From Rosa chinensis (lineage: Eukaryota; Streptophyta; Magnoliopsida; Rosales; Rosaceae): 64,000 nucleotides of DNA. The notes under the pieces were generated by a model. That model searched no databases. It saw nothing but the letters and a program-made list of their open reading frames with translations, and had not been told where the DNA came from. The translations under genes were made by a program, and so were the position numbers. The stretch spans positions 44,281,139 to 44,345,138 of the forward strand of contig NC_037094.1 of assembly GCF_002994745.2 (NCBI RefSeq), read 5' to 3'. Positions within the stretch are counted from its first letter, which is position 1. Every line of letters begins with the position of its first letter. Below are positions 11,770 through 24,008 of the stretch, piece after piece.

Positions 11770-12424
11770 TACCCGAGTAATTATGGATTTTGTAACCGAG
11801 GTGTCGCCTCGGTTAATCCGGGGAGTAAGTGTATTCGTGGGACACGTGTACGGATGGTGCGTAATGTCGTTTTTTAGCGGACATCCTAGAATTCTTTGAC
11901 ATTGACATAAAAGGGGGGCAACTTAGCTAGATTTGACACTTTGCAAAAACTTCAAACCTGAGTCGTCGTCTTCAAGCTCTTCTCGTCTGCGATTTGTGAA
12001 GAGAACTACCATGACTCTATGGAGTTATCGAACCTGGGGGATGAAATCTTTACCGGTAAAGACAAGCGCTCCCGATCAGACCAGAGTTTGTGTTGAGGTT
12101 GGTATCTCGAATCCCATTCCTGTTTCATTGGATCTGTGTTGTTTACTGACAGTTTCTGGGTTTTGTTGTTTTTGTTTTGGGGTACGATCTGTTCTCCCCC
12201 GGTGTGTTCTGAGGGTGTAAAGTGAGGTTTGGGGGTATGTTTATGGTGTTTGGCAGAGAGTTGGTGTTTATGGATTTGGTAGATGGTCGAATCTTGGTTG
12301 AGTGTGCATTTTGTTCTTGTTTTGGGATTTTCTGGGTAATTGTTCTTGAGGTTCTTTGATGCAACTGATATAGGGATAGGTTAGATTTTGTGTGAACTGA
12401 CTGATTTGGGTTTTAGGGTTTGGG
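11770..12424 (+). promoter_or_regulatory. Promoter and leader of the antisense gene, element D
   Basis: Matches, in inverted orientation, the stretch upstream of the antisense gene in element C (32847-33330). A TATA-like box, CATAAAAGG (about 11906-11914), lies at the same relative place as in C (33198-33206 on the minus strand). It is followed by a leader of about 500 nt that contains a possible intron ending TTTTAG shortly before the ATG. The left limit is where similarity to element C stops; the 3' LTR expected beyond it is missing. Confidence 0.55.
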
Positions 12425-15138
12425 ATGGCTAATGTCGTAGAAATTTCAAGCAGTGAGGACTCTGGGTCTGACGTGTCGTTCAGCATGGCAGATAGAATTT
12501 TTATTGACTCGTTGCGTCCGTCTGCCCGTGCAGGAACCTCACTGCCAGAACCGTTAGAGATCGAGCCGCTACAAACCATACCCTCGGAAGTAGCTATGGG
12601 TCGTGCTTAGCATCCAGAGAGTTCTAGGGCAGGGGAGGCTACCGCTGCCCAAAATAGGCATGACGAGCGGCTAGCAAGTAACAGCGCTGCCAGTGGCTCC
12701 GCTGACGGGGGAGAGGTGGCGGGGGAGGATACCGAGTCAGCGTGGGTCCTTCTCGATGGCACCTATGTTAACGAGGCGGGAGGGTGGATGACTGTTGTCG
12801 CCGTCAACAGGTTGAAACGGATGTACCGGTTGCCAGGGGTGGTTACGCTGCGTCTGCCGACGGTGGACGAGAAGGCCTTGATTCTTCCAGCGGGGTTTGC
12901 CGTCGTGCACGAGGCGATCTTCCTCCAAGGAGTGACATTCCCGCTACTGCCAAACCTCCAAATCCTGATGTGCGAGTTTGGCCTCGCCTTTGGGCAAATC
13001 TGCCCCAACATGTGGCAGTTGATGATAGAGCTGAACTCGCTATGGCGCTTGTCCCGCTGCGAGGGGCCAACTGTGGCGGAGGTGCTACACTTCTACGAGC
13101 TAGTGTATGTGAAGCGCCAAGGTTATAGAGGGCAGGTGAACTTGAGCCGCCGCCAGGGGGTGCCCAAGCTGATCGAGAACCTAAAGGACTCTATGTCCTA
13201 CTGGCGGGGTACCTTCTGTGTTGCCACAGCCGGATGGGAATACCAAGCAGGGTCCAACGAGTGGGAGCAGACGTTTAGGATTAAGTCAGAGTTTCAGCCT
13301 ATCCGAGGTTGTTTGTAAGTCTCCGCTGACCAGAGTTGACGATTTTTCTTGTGGTAGTCCTTTTGTAGTTTGCACTAACGGTTACCTCTTCTTTTTTTGT
13401 AGCCGGCCTGCGCTATAACCTGACTCGTGAAGAGGAGTGTCGTGTGGCATGTATCAGAGGCTGTTGGCATAATCGCAACCTGTTGGATCTTCATCTCCTA
13501 ACTGGTTGGGAGTTGTTGGTAGAACAACAATTGACGCGTGGCATTGGTAAGCAATCTCCGCCATACTGTGTCCGTTCAGTTTGTCTCAGTCTAAGTCATT
13601 TCATTTTTTCTGTAGAATCTCTGCCGGGTAACAAAGCAAGTCACGACGCCTTCACCAAAGCCATGGATCGTGCTGAAATCAACAACTTCTTGGAGAGTAT
13701 GTATGCCTCCGGGCTGGCGGCTCAGCAGACAGTCGTGAATCCGGACACATTGGCGCTAAGCCAGTCCGAAGTCCCCGTGGTGCTACCTATGCCGCACCAC
13801 TCTCATCTTGGTAGCGATGGCTCGCTCGTCATTTAGGCTAGTGGGGCTGTCGGCGGAAGTAAAGGTCCTTTTGCAGGCGTGCCACTGAAAGAGAGGGTGC
13901 CTGTCAACCGGCGTGGGGCACACAAGGAGAGAACGGTGCCGCCGGCGGAGACTGTCACCACCACGGGGTTGGAGCCACCGCCAAAGGGCTCACGGCCCGC
14001 TCCTGTTGAAAACACAAGGGTGCTTCAGCGGAGGCGCCGCCAAAATGACCCCGCTGACGAGGAAGAACGGGACGAAGTGGAGACTATCGGGGCCCGCCAG
14101 CAGAAGAAGGCTCGACAGGCTCCTTCCAAGGTGCCGGTGGTTGCTGAGAGGGAGGTGCCACCAAGCGATTTGGACTCGTTCTCCGCATACGCCGAGTTCA
14201 TGACCAACGATGAGCGGGAATTCCTTTATCACCTCTGCGAGTGGCTCGGGTTTGGCAGCCTATCGGGGATCTCGCGGCCAACCGCCGTTGACCAGTCGCC
14301 ATTCAGTTCGGCCTTAGGTCATCTGTCGGTTGGATTGCACGAGGTGTTCCTGGCGGCGTCGAAACAGCCCCGGGTTGAGCAAGAGCTCAGGGAAGAGATC
14401 CAGGGTCTCCAGAGAGAGTTGGGGGAGGCTAAGGACAGGCTAGCGGACATAGAGCGGCGCCTGACCAAGGTGGATTGCGATGCTGCGGATGCTCACTGCA
14501 AGCTGGCGGTCGCCGTCGACCGAGACTTGGAGCGGAATAACTACGTCTGCAAGCTGGAGCAAGACATATCCCAGCTGAAGGATCGGCTGGCTGCCAAGGA
14601 TAATAAGGTTGAGATCCTACAGAGGGAGTCTGCGGCCAGACTTATCGAGGTGAAGCGGTTAGATGGTGAGGTCGCCCTTTTGGGAGCTGAAGGGAGCCGT
14701 GCTGCGGCTGCCGCTATGGAGGCATTCAAGCAATCGACGGACTATAAGAAGGCGTTGACGGAGGCGGCGAAGGCTGGTGCCGTCGCCAATGTGGAAATGT
14801 TGAAGCAAAAGGGCACTATCGACGGGTGAAGGCATCCCAGCCCAACTTGCCGCCAGCTCAGAATGTCCTATTGGCGAAGGGTGGTCCTCATCCAAGCTGA
14901 AGGCGCCCGCTCAGGGAGCGGAGAAAGTGGCGCACGTCCGGTGGATGATTCCCAGCGGACTCCTCCTCCTACTCAGTCGGAGGTGTCCCGTGCTGGTTTC
15001 CTGGCGGCCCATACCCGGGCAGATGGTACAATAGAGACTCCCAGTCCCACCGCTCAAGGGTCTGACCAAACAAGCCACCTACATCCGCCGTCGCATGTCG
15101 AAGGTGAAGACGCTGATGGCAGTCGTGCCAATCCATGA
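12425..15138 (+). pseudogene. Antisense gene of element D (gypsy-type putative transposase domain), degenerate
   Basis: Same gene as the antisense gene of element C, here on the plus strand and convergent with pol. Exon 1 12425-13310 and exon 2 13403-13546 have exactly the same lengths (886 and 144 nt) as in C. Exon 3 starts at 13616. The introns begin GTTTGT and GTAAGC and end in TAG, and both are phase 1. The N-terminal half has the LQILMCEFGLAFGQICPNMW region of the plant 'gypsy-type putative transposon' domain; residues after about 470 form a long coiled coil (14370-14700). It is disabled by stops near 12608 and 13834 and by a frameshift near 14820. The role of this protein is unknown in the family. 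Confidence 0.75.
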
Positions 15139-15574
15139 AATTGGTGTTGAGCGCCCCCCCCCTTTTTTTGTAGCCACTGAGGCGTAATTTTTGATGTAAT
15201 GAATACTTTTGGGTGGAGAGTCCCAGCCCTACATATATGAAATGATATTTCGAAATTTTGTTGTGTTTGTCATGATATGCCTGTACCGCTAGAGTTTTGA
15301 CTTGAGTTTTCTTTTGTCAATCAATGAAACATTAAAGGAATTAAGATTGGTCCAAGTGCACAGTGTAGCGGACGTGGTCCGCTGACTATTGCTGGCATTG
15401 CCAGTTGCTCTTTGTGCTAGACTTGGTAACAATGGTTTGAATAATTCCTCGTTTCATTGATAGCTGACTGATCAGCGTTTACAAAAGTGGGGTAGTACCC
15501 GTTGGGTAGCTTCCCTTAGCTAAATATTGAACAAAAATTTAGCTAAGTCAAGATGCTCTTGGGTAGCGGTATGA
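15139..15574. other. Convergent 3' ends of antisense gene and pol, element D
   Basis: Non-coding stretch between the two tail-to-tail genes, matching 29717-30150 of element C. It should hold the polyadenylation regions of both transcripts; I see no further gene. Confidence 0.5.
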
Positions 15575-18085
15575 CTATTTGTAGTAATACCGAAGGAGTT
15601 CGGTATTCCAAGGGTGGGTCGTTGTGACGCCATCCTTGTCCATTAAGTAGAAGGTGCCTGGGCTAACGACTTCCACAATTTTGTATGGACCTTCCCAAGT
15701 TGGGCGGAGTTTTGTTGGCGGTGGAATTACTTCCTTCATTACCCAGTCCCCCAATTCAAGGTTCCGGGCTTTGACCCTGGTGTTGTAGAAACGCTATATC
15801 CGTTGCTTGTTTTGCAGATTGTGCAAATGGGCCTTGTATCGTTTTTCCTCTAGGAGGTCTTTGTTGAGGTTGACGCTGTCGCCGTTGGTCTCGGGGTAGT
15901 AGCCTTCGACCCTAGCGGTAGGTTGAGTTACCTCGATAAGTAGGACAGCCTCAGTTCCGAACATCATATAAAAGGGGGTTTCGCCAGTGGCGGAAGTTCG
16001 GGTAGTCCTGATGGCCCATAGAACTTCAGGAAGTTTCTCCGCCCATAAACCCTTGGCGTTGTCGAGCTTCTTTTTTAGCAGCTTCTTAATTATCTTATTT
16101 GCTGCTTCGACCTGGCCGTTGGTTTGGGGGTGAGCGACAGACGCAACACTCATTTTGGTGCCCAGGCTGGCGGTGAAAGATATGAGTTCCTTGTTGTTGA
16201 ACTGTGTGCCGTTGTCTGTAATGATTGTATGTGGGACGCCATAGCGGCAGTAGATGTTCTTCCAGAGGAAGTGGATTACCTTGGCAGTAGTTATTGCCGT
16301 CAGTGGCTCTGCCTCTATCCACTTGCTGTTGTAGTCGATAGCAACAATGATGTACTTGAACTGGCCTTTGGCGGTTTGGAATTTTCCCATCAAGTCCAGG
16401 CCCCATGTTGAGTGAACCCATGGACCGATGATGATTGACAGTGGTTCCGCCGGTGCATGTGGGAGATCAGCATATTGTTGGCATTTGTGGCAAGATCTCG
16501 ATATCCGTCGGGCGTCATCACCGAGTGTAGGCCAAAAGTAGCCTTGTCGCATTGTGCAATTGGCCAAGGATCTGGCTCCTGAGTGGTTTCCACATTCTCC
16601 GCCGTGTATCCTTGCCAGCACGACCTTTCCCTCTTCTGGGGTTAAACAGCGGAGGTTGGGTTGGGTGAATCCCTGGCGGTAAAGCTTGCCATTCTGGATG
16701 TTGTAGCGGGTTGCTCTTCGCTGCAGTTGTCGCGCTTTGACTTTGTCCTCTGGCAATGTCCCGTTGCGCTTGTACTCGATAATCTCGTCCATCCAGCTGG
16801 GATTGACCTCAATGTTGAAGATCTCCGCTAGGGTTTTTGTAATACTTGGCCTGTCAAGACACTCAACTCTTGTGTCCGCTGGACTTTGATGTGGCTGAGC
16901 GGTTGCCAGTCTCGCCAGTGAATCAGCCTTGGCGTTCTTTTCCCTGGGGATCTGTGTGATGGTGTGGAATTTGAATTTTTTTAGTAGTGTCTTGACGTAC
17001 CCTAAGTATGTCGCCAACTGTTGGTCCTTGGCTTGGAAGCTGTAGTTGACCTGGTTAACGACTAATTGAGAGTCGCTGAAGATGTTAACGCTATCAGCCC
17101 CCGAGTCGACGGCGAGGAGTAGGCCAGCGATGAGTGCTTCATATTCCGCCATGTTGTTTGAAGCTTTGAAGTTGAATTTCAACGCGTACTCCGCGTTCAG
17201 CCCCCCTGGTCCTGATAAGATGACTCCGGCGCCACTGGCCTTGGCGTTAGCGGAGCCGTCCACATCCAGGTTCCAGTCTGACTGCTGGGGAGCCGGCTCT
17301 TTAGTGGTCACCATTTCTGTCCCGGGTTCTGTCTCCCTACCGGGTTTGAGTTGACACTCGGTGAGTTCAGCAATGAAGTCTGCCACCGCCTCGCCCTTCA
17401 CGGCGGTTCTTGGTTTGTAATCAATGTCGAACTCGCTGAGCTCAATGGCCCACTTGCTGAGGCGCCTTGAGTGTTCAGGGTTCTGCATTACCTGTCTCAG
17501 CGATTGATTGGTTAATACATGGATTGTGTGGACCTGAAAGTACTGGCGAAGGCGTCTGGCAGCAACGATGAGTGCGAGAGCGAGTTGCTCTAAAGGAGGG
17601 TATCTTGTTTCTGCTCCGTTCATGCCTCTGCCGACGTAGAACACTGGGAGTTCCTCCTGGCCCTCACACCGGACAATGGCGCAGCTTACTGCTGATACTG
17701 ATACCGCTAGGTATATGTACAATGTTTCTCCTTGCACAGGAATGGAAAGGAGTGGGACTGCCGCCAGGTATTCTTTCAAGCCCTGGAACGCCGCCTGACA
17801 CTCTGGGTTCCAGTTGATGACCTTCTTGTGAGTCGTTTTGAGGACTTTGAAAAATGGGGCACACTTGTCAGTGAGTCTGGAGATGAATCGAGAAAGGGCG
17901 GTTAACTTGCCCTGGAGGCTCTAGACGTGTATCTTCCACTCAGGGTCCTTCATGTCGAGGATGGCTTGTACCTTCTCCGGGTTAGCCTCGATGCCTCGTT
18001 CGCTGACGATATAACCCAGAAACTTGCTGGCGGTGACGCCAAAGAAACATTTTTCTGGGTTGAGGCGCATACCATAGGCCAAGAG
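15575..18085 (-). pseudogene. Element D pol, 3' half (RT end, two RNase H domains, integrase)
   Basis: Minus-strand polyprotein part. It begins abruptly at 18085 inside RT (GMRLNPEKCFFGV), just after the YVDD palm, and ends with HPWNTE-LLRYYYK and a stop at 15575. Order: RT thumb (18080-17800), Ty3 RNase H (about 17750-17370), extra RNase H (17270-16900; VDGSANAKASGAG), integrase zinc finger (about 16620-16470), catalytic core (about 16400-16090; WGLDLMG, TDNGTQF, PQTNGQVEAANK) and a C-terminal WEGPYK module. Only about two stops (near 17921 and 15793) break it. It is the missing partner of the RT that stops at 35744 (see the inversion finding). Confidence 0.88.
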
Positions 18086-18320
18086 AAATTATATTAAATA
18101 GGAAATGTCCATTCTGCCCTCCTTTAGGGTTTAAAAATCTGAAGTGTGGGCCCCCTTGTCGGCTCCAACTCAGCAGCTAACGTCATTTTTGGACCCGGAT
18201 TCAAATTTTGGACTTGGGTGATATTGTTTGAGAGTACAAGGACCAATCTGATTAAAAAAAAAGTTTAAGGACCAGTCTAATTTTAGGCCTAAAGTTCAAG
18301 GGAGTAAACTGAATTTAATC
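18086..18320 (+). mobile_element. MULE terminal repeat, half of a MULE split by inversion
   Basis: 235 bp nearly identical to 36805-37033, in the same orientation, ending GTAAACTGAATTTAATC. The outer flank is ATTTTTTATA (18321-18330), the reverse complement of the TATAAAAAAT that flanks the other copy (37035-37044). The interior side is joined to element D RT at 18085. Confidence 0.85.
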
Positions 18321-18489
18321 ATTTTTTATAATTATAAAGTCTTTCCTTTGACATAATCAGGTGGACAAGTTTCTTAGATGACTTTTTATGATATGACTAC
18401 GATATATCAAAACATGCATGATGCATTAAGTTACAAATCAGTAATAAACCTCAAATATTGAAGTAAGAAGTTTTTCTCTAGAATAGACC

Positions 18490-18570
18490 ACACATACACA
18501 CGCACACACATCTCTAGAATGGGCCATACACACACACACACACACACACATGCGCGTGCGCGCACACACA
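18490..18570. repeat. (CA)n microsatellite, interrupted
   Basis: Two CA/CACACA blocks with TCTCTAGAATGG(G)CCA between them and a CGCG-containing tail. Confidence 0.9.
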
Positions 18571-18654
18571 TGTTGCAAGTATTAAATCAAATGGAGGCCT
18601 AATAGAAATGGTTGAGTCACATGCGTAATTTACTTATCCAAACAAGGTTTGAGC

Positions 18655-18886
18655 TAGGGGTCATCATCTGGCCCTTAGGCTATAAACCCATTTCAAGCCT
18701 GCCCGGCCCTTGCATTGGGGAGGGTCAGCCTTAATGGGTAGGTAAAGCTTAACATATTAAAGCCTTGGCTTAACCCGGCCTGACCCTAAATTTTGGTAAC
18801 TTTGACTAGGCTCGGCCTTGCCCGACCATAAGCCTTAAAATTTAGGGTAGGGTCGGCCCTATCCCGGCCCATGATGATCTCAAAAC
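18655..18886. mobile_element. hAT-like MITE, about 230 bp
   Basis: Starts TAGGGGTCATCATCTGGCCC and ends in a GGCCCATGATGA-type inverted end. Its ends and GGCC-rich body match the larger element at 49578-51936. Flanked by TTTGAGC on both sides (18648-18654 and 18887-18893). The right end has a few changes, so the boundary is approximate. Confidence 0.65.
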
Positions 18887-20268
18887 TTTGAGCTTTGTTG
18901 GCCACCCATGGATTTTTTTTTAATTGAATTTTAGGTGGAGTAAAATTCATCACATGACAAACTAGGAAATGGGAATCGCTGTATATATGTGAAAAGTTTA
19001 GGAATATTTCATAAAATATCGCAAAATTTTAGATTTCTCAAGATTTCTGGAAATATCGATTACATGAGACTAAATTAAGTTGGTAAGCTATGAAAGTATC
19101 ATTACCTCAAAACAGCAAAAATTTTCCCAAATTTTGAATTTTTCGGTCCTTATCTCATATTATCCCCCACCCAAAACATCTGGGGATGAATCATCCATGA
19201 GCTGTTTGAGGAATATTGGGCCCGAGGAAGATTTATCTCAAACTAAATATTAACTTGATTGGTGTCACTGTATACTCTCACCTTACTTGTCTTCGAGAGT
19301 ATATATTAGCGAGGAAATAGTGCAATTGATTTCCACCGATAATGAGTATGATTAGAGGCATGTGAGAGATTTCTACAAGAGAGCTCCCTTGGGAGAAACC
19401 TAGTGATAAAGTGGTCATAATCACGATTTGTGGCAAATACATTAGTATTAACTAAGAGTTCATTAATTGTTTTCTTCAATTGCCCGCACTCTCGGATGAA
19501 GTACTATGAAAATCGTTATTAAGGGTCATTTAGACGGGAAAAGATTAAAACCTTCACTTTTTACTTTCATTTCTAACTTTTAGGAGCTTTGAATTTGACC
19601 TTTTCTTTTTGGTCCACTTTTCGAGAAAAGTTCCTTCATGCAAGATGTTAAATTCTGAAGTTGAGCACGTTAAACCGAATCCGTTGACATGCGACATGCA
19701 AAAATTGAAGTTTGTATGAAGAAGTTATGATCTGAAAAGGAAAAATTACTATTTCAGGAAACCTACGATAAATAGCGGTTTCATCTTTCTATTTCTCTCA
19801 GCACGACCCGGTTCAGGACCCAACTGTTAGGTCCATAATTACATAGTAATTATTCTTTTAATCTTGCACTTTTGTTTAATTTTTGTGTTTATTTATATAT
19901 ATTTATTTATTTTTCATTATCATGCTAAGAAATGATAGAGAAGCTTGAAAATTCACTAAAAAGTCAACCTTAGCACCTTTTCGTACTGTGGCTAGGAGAA
20001 CCGAGTTAGACAAGGAAGGATGGGTGGTAGCCTAACCAAAAGAATTCCAAATGAACTGAAATTTTACAGAGACATTCTAGACATCCTGAGGATCATTTCT
20101 TATGAAGAGTTCAAGAGCTATGTGTAGACTTTGTTTGCTTTCAACTTAGTTTGCCGGTTGAAATATTGTAGCACACTACATATATAGTAAAGGATCTAAG
20201 GGATAATAATTTGACTAGAAGCATAATTAGTGGCGGATAACGAGTGTTTCTAACATTCCATTTATCCT

Positions 20269-20768
20269 TGTATACATACATGTACATTTGCAAACATAAT
20301 TAGCTATAATGAGCTACGCTCATGGTACCGCCAGAGGTACTGATTCCCGCCAAAGGAGTAGCCTACGGATACACAGCCAGGCGAGCTACCGCCTGAGCCT
20401 CGGATTGTCCCCAGATCACCGCCACGCGCCATGCCAAGATAGCATCAGAAGCTCCTGACGCTGGGAACTGAAGCACATCAGTCCCACATCGAAAACAAGG
20501 AGAAGATCAGCCTTCTCCTCACCTATAAAAGGTTGTCTCCTCTCTTCTCATTAATTACGCATTTACTACTCATTTATTGTTATGCTGTCTATATGCATCG
20601 ACTGACTTAGGCATCGGAGAAATGAAGACCGCCCAACGTGGTCTCCCTCTGACGCCCTGTCTTTCATTTGGCAGCTAGCGAAGATCATCAAGTCTACAGA
20701 GTAGCGGTCCGCCCACCGGACCTGCGTTAAACGAAGGTTCGGCTACCGTCAGACTTTGAGTATTAACA
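20269..20768 (+). repeat. 5' LTR of element F, 500 bp
   Basis: Starts TGTATACATA and ends GAGTATTAACA, followed by TTGGCGCC. Clearly the same family as the LTRs at 23447 and 34664 but with many more differences, so it is an older insertion. Confidence 0.9.
20481..20531 (+). promoter_or_regulatory. snRNA-type USE box plus TATA box in the element F LTR
   Basis: GTCCCACATCG (20481-20491), then 32 nt, then TATAAAAG (20524-20531). Confidence 0.65.
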
Positions 20769-20769
20769 T

Positions 20770-20787
20770 TGGCGCCATCTGTGGGAA
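20770..20787 (+). other. Primer binding site of element F
   Basis: TGGCGCCATCTGTGGGAA, one base inside the LTR end; differs from the site of element C by one base. Confidence 0.7.
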
Positions 20788-20821
20788 TCCTTGAACAAAA
20801 AGTCATCCCACCACAATTACC

Positions 20822-22348
20822 ATGACTAGCGGTAGCGGGGGAAACGCTGAAGAGCAGGCGGACCAATCCGCCATTCCCCAACCCACCAACCCAGCGGTAG
20901 GCATTAACCGCGCACTATTCAGCACCCCAGCCAACCCCGGCGTTGAGGCAAATCCAAGAAGCAGCCGCCCACCGGGCCATGATCTCACCGCTCTGTACGA
21001 GCTGGCACTGGCGGACCTTCACAAGGCAAACAGAGAGCGTGAAGAGGAGCGCAGAGAGAAGGCCGAGGCCCAAAAACAAGTGGCTACGCTAATGTCACGT
21101 TTTGATGAACTAAAGAGGACGCTGGAGGCAAACGCCAACCCAGTGCAGAGAGAGTAATCACGAAGCACCGAGCGTAGCCGGCCCAACACTGGCACGATAG
21201 TACCTGGACCAATCATATAGATGCAGGTACCGCTGAACCCACCTGAACTATTAGGGATGGGACCACCACCAGTGCCCCAACTAATGTTGGAGCAGGAGGC
21301 GGAATCACTGCCGTACACCAACCGCTCGGAAGCTAGGGCAAGGACTGAGGGCAACCCGCCTGTCCCAAGGCGTAGACAGGTTCAGCGAAATATCCAGGCA
21401 GGTCCCGCCTGTAACACAACAGCCCAAATACTGGAAAGGATGCAACAATTGGAGCAGAGATTAATCCGAGCGGAGTCGGGCGCCCGGGCACCAACTCCAA
21501 ATCAGTTTTTCGCGTCCAGACCAAGGTCATTCACCGCTGCAATTCTGCAGGCTATCAGACCAGTGTACGCAAAAACCCCAAAGATGTCACATTACAGCGG
21601 CATGTCTGACCCCTTCGTCCATATGGACACCTTCAAGAAGATCACCAACAACAAGGGATTTGACGATGCCACCCTGTGCCACTTGTTCAGCGAAACGTTG
21701 GACGGTGAGGCAATGAACTGGTTCTTCGAGTGTCCACCGGGATCCATTGACTCATTCCACGCGTTATCACACGCCTTCCTCTCTCGGTTCATCTTATTGT
21801 CCGCCGGACATCACAACACAAGTCAGCTATTCAGCGTTAAGCAAGGAGCAGACGAATCATTGAAGGCTTTTGTCACAAGATAGCGGGCGGCAGCATCTCA
21901 GTGCCGCGATCTAGATAAGACAATGGCATCAGAGGCTTTCAAGCAGGGACTCCTCAAGGGGCCATTCCTCTATCACCTCAACTACAATCATCCAAATGCG
22001 GTGTATGACCACGTCATGAGTGAAGCGGTCATCCATGCCCAGGCAGAATTTATCACATATGGAGAAACCCCACGGTCACCAGCAACACCAACAAAGTCAA
22101 CACAGCCCTCCTCCAGTCATCAGGAGACCGCTAACAAGACCCCTGCTGCACCGCCAATTGACAAGAAGAAGGAGTGGCAATAGGGCCACTACCAGAACAA
22201 GCGGCAGAAGGACCAACACTACAACAAGGGCAACCGCCCATCCCATGGGGATAACCGCAACAAACAAACGGAATCCTCTCAGCGGTATGCAGTGTTTACA
22301 GTCCTCACAGCCTCGTATGAGGAAATATACAATCAGTGCAAGGATTAG
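20822..22348 (+). pseudogene. Element F gag, degenerate
   Basis: Starts with ATG at 20822 (MTSGSGGNAEEQADQ), as in element C. A Glu/Arg/Lys-rich coiled coil follows (about 21000-21150), then a Pro-rich linker and the gag core (about 21590-22050; PFVHMDTFKK, SRFILLSAGHH). It is broken by stops near 21155, 21216, 21881 and 22181. It ends at the TAG 22346-22348, the same codon that ends gag in element C. Confidence 0.85.
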
Positions 22349-23446
22349 ATCCCACCGCCACCCCCAGCAAGGTACCCAAAAACTGGAAAACCAAGAAACA
22401 CCGGTAGGTGGTGTAAATACCATGAGGACAGCGGTCATAATACCAACAACTGCAATGCTCTCAAAACAGCCATTGAGACCTTGTACCATGACGGCAAGAT
22501 GAAGCAATTCAAGGTGCGCCAACCGCCACCCGTGATCGCCAACATTGAGCCCTTAGGCCGCATCAACACCATCGACGACGGTGCTCCAATCACCATCATG
22601 TCTCACAGGGCAAGGAAGCGCTATGCACGAGCTAATCACCCAAAAGAAGTCTGCAACATTCGCTACGAGAGATCCGCAAAACTCCCAAAGTCTGGTTGGG
22701 AGCCCATTACCTTCTCAGAGGAAGAGGAACACGGAGTGCATCTACCCCATGACGACCCATTCTTGGTCGACGCCATTCTCGACAAATGGTCAGTGGGGAG
22801 AATCCTGGTAGATTCGGTTCCGCTGTCAACGTCATATTTAGCAGTTGCTACAACCACCTCAAGCGGAACAGGAAATTACTCCAGGATCATGAGCCATTGT
22901 TCAGCTTCTCCGGTGACGTCACGCAACCGCTGGGTTCTGACTACATGCGGCTGACTATTGGCACTAGACCATGTATGGCGGAGATACATACAGAGTTCAT
23001 CGTCGTCGATTGTTTCAGCTCGTATAACACCATCATTGGCCGACCGGCACTCAACAAGCTCAAATGCATCATCGCCGGGTACATGCTTCTCATAAAGTTC
23101 CCCACACCCAACGGCACGGGCTGTGTAAGGGGAAGTCAGCAGTTGGCACGAGAGTGTTATTCAACGATTATAGCACAGTCAACACGCCACCATGAAATCC
23201 TGACGGTGGGAAACCAGGCATCGCCACCAAATATCTTCGAAGACCCTAGGGATGATGAGAAAAAGTATGTAAAGAAGGAACCAGTCAACCAGAAACGTCG
23301 TTGAAGGTTGTCTGCATCTCGGACGAGCTCCCCGAGCGGACAGTCCGCATAGGCGCCCAATTAGACCCAGAGGTAGCGGCGGAACTCTCTCAATTCCTAC
23401 GTGATAACGCTGCCATCTTTGCATGGTCATACGCAGACATGCCAGG
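22349..23446 (+). pseudogene. Element F pol, first part (zinc finger-like, protease, linker)
   Basis: Codes for the WCKYHEDSGHNTNNC zinc-knuckle-like segment (about 22410-22455) and the protease (about 22790-23110), whose DSG active site is followed by a 1-nt frameshift. The linker to RT ends with SYADMPG. At 23446 the reading frame is interrupted by element C and continues at 35173. Confidence 0.85.
23442..23446 (+). repeat. Target site duplication of element C, left copy
   Basis: CCAGG directly before the LTR; the same five bases follow the 3' LTR at 35173-35177. Confidence 0.95.
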
Positions 23447-23955
23447 TGTACATACATGTGCATTTGCAAGCATAATTAGCTATAATGAGCCACGCTCATT
23501 GTACCGCCAGGGGTACCAACGCCCACCATATGAGTGACTGGCGTAAAGACAGCTAGCCGGGTTACCGCCTGAGCCCCGGATCAACCCCAAAGCACCGCCG
23601 ACGCGCCACCACGCGCCGTGTCAAGTTAGCATCAGAAGCTACTGAAACTGGGAACTGAAGCACATCAGTCCCACATCGAAAACAAGGAGAAGATCATCCT
23701 CTTCCTCACCTATAAAAGGTCCTCTCCTCTCTCCTCATTAACAACGCAGTTACTACTCATTATTGTTATGCTGCCTATATGCATTGACTGACTTAGGCAT
23801 CGGAGAGTTGAAGACCGCCCAACGCGGTCTCCCTCTAACGCCCTGTCTTGTGTTTGGCAGCTAGCAGTAATCCTCAGATCGGCAGAGTAGCGGTCCGCCC
23901 GCCGGACCAGCGTTAGACCAAGGTTTGGCTACCGCCAGACTTTTGAGCATTAACA
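23447..23955 (+). repeat. 5' LTR of element C, 509 bp
   Basis: TGTACATACATG ... GAGCATTAACA. Three differences from the 3' LTR: two in the CACGCGCCGTG segment and one in AGCAGTAATC. Confidence 0.95.
23668..23718 (+). promoter_or_regulatory. snRNA-type USE box plus TATA box, 5' LTR of element C
   Basis: GTCCCACATCG at 23668-23678, then exactly 32 nt, then TATAAAAG at 23711-23718. Transcription would be expected to start about 30 nt further on, near 23740-23750 (inference). Confidence 0.7.
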
Positions 23956-23956
23956 T

Positions 23957-23974
23957 TGGCGCCGTCTGTGGGAA
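23957..23974 (+). other. Primer binding site of element C
   Basis: TGGCGCCGTCTGTGGGAA, one base after the LTR end. The TGGCGCC start is common in plant gypsy elements. I did not assign the tRNA. Confidence 0.8.
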
Positions 23975-24008
23975 ACCTTGAACAAAAAGTCATCCCATCA
24001 CAATTACC

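Larger units (their letters stand above)
18330..20268. other. AT-rich non-coding region, old flank of element F
   Basis: No coding sequence that I can support. It contains a (CA)n microsatellite (about 18490-18570), a hAT-like MITE (18655-18886) and otherwise unassigned AT-rich DNA. Before the inversion this stretch would have linked the 5' LTR of element F to the MULE. Confidence 0.6.
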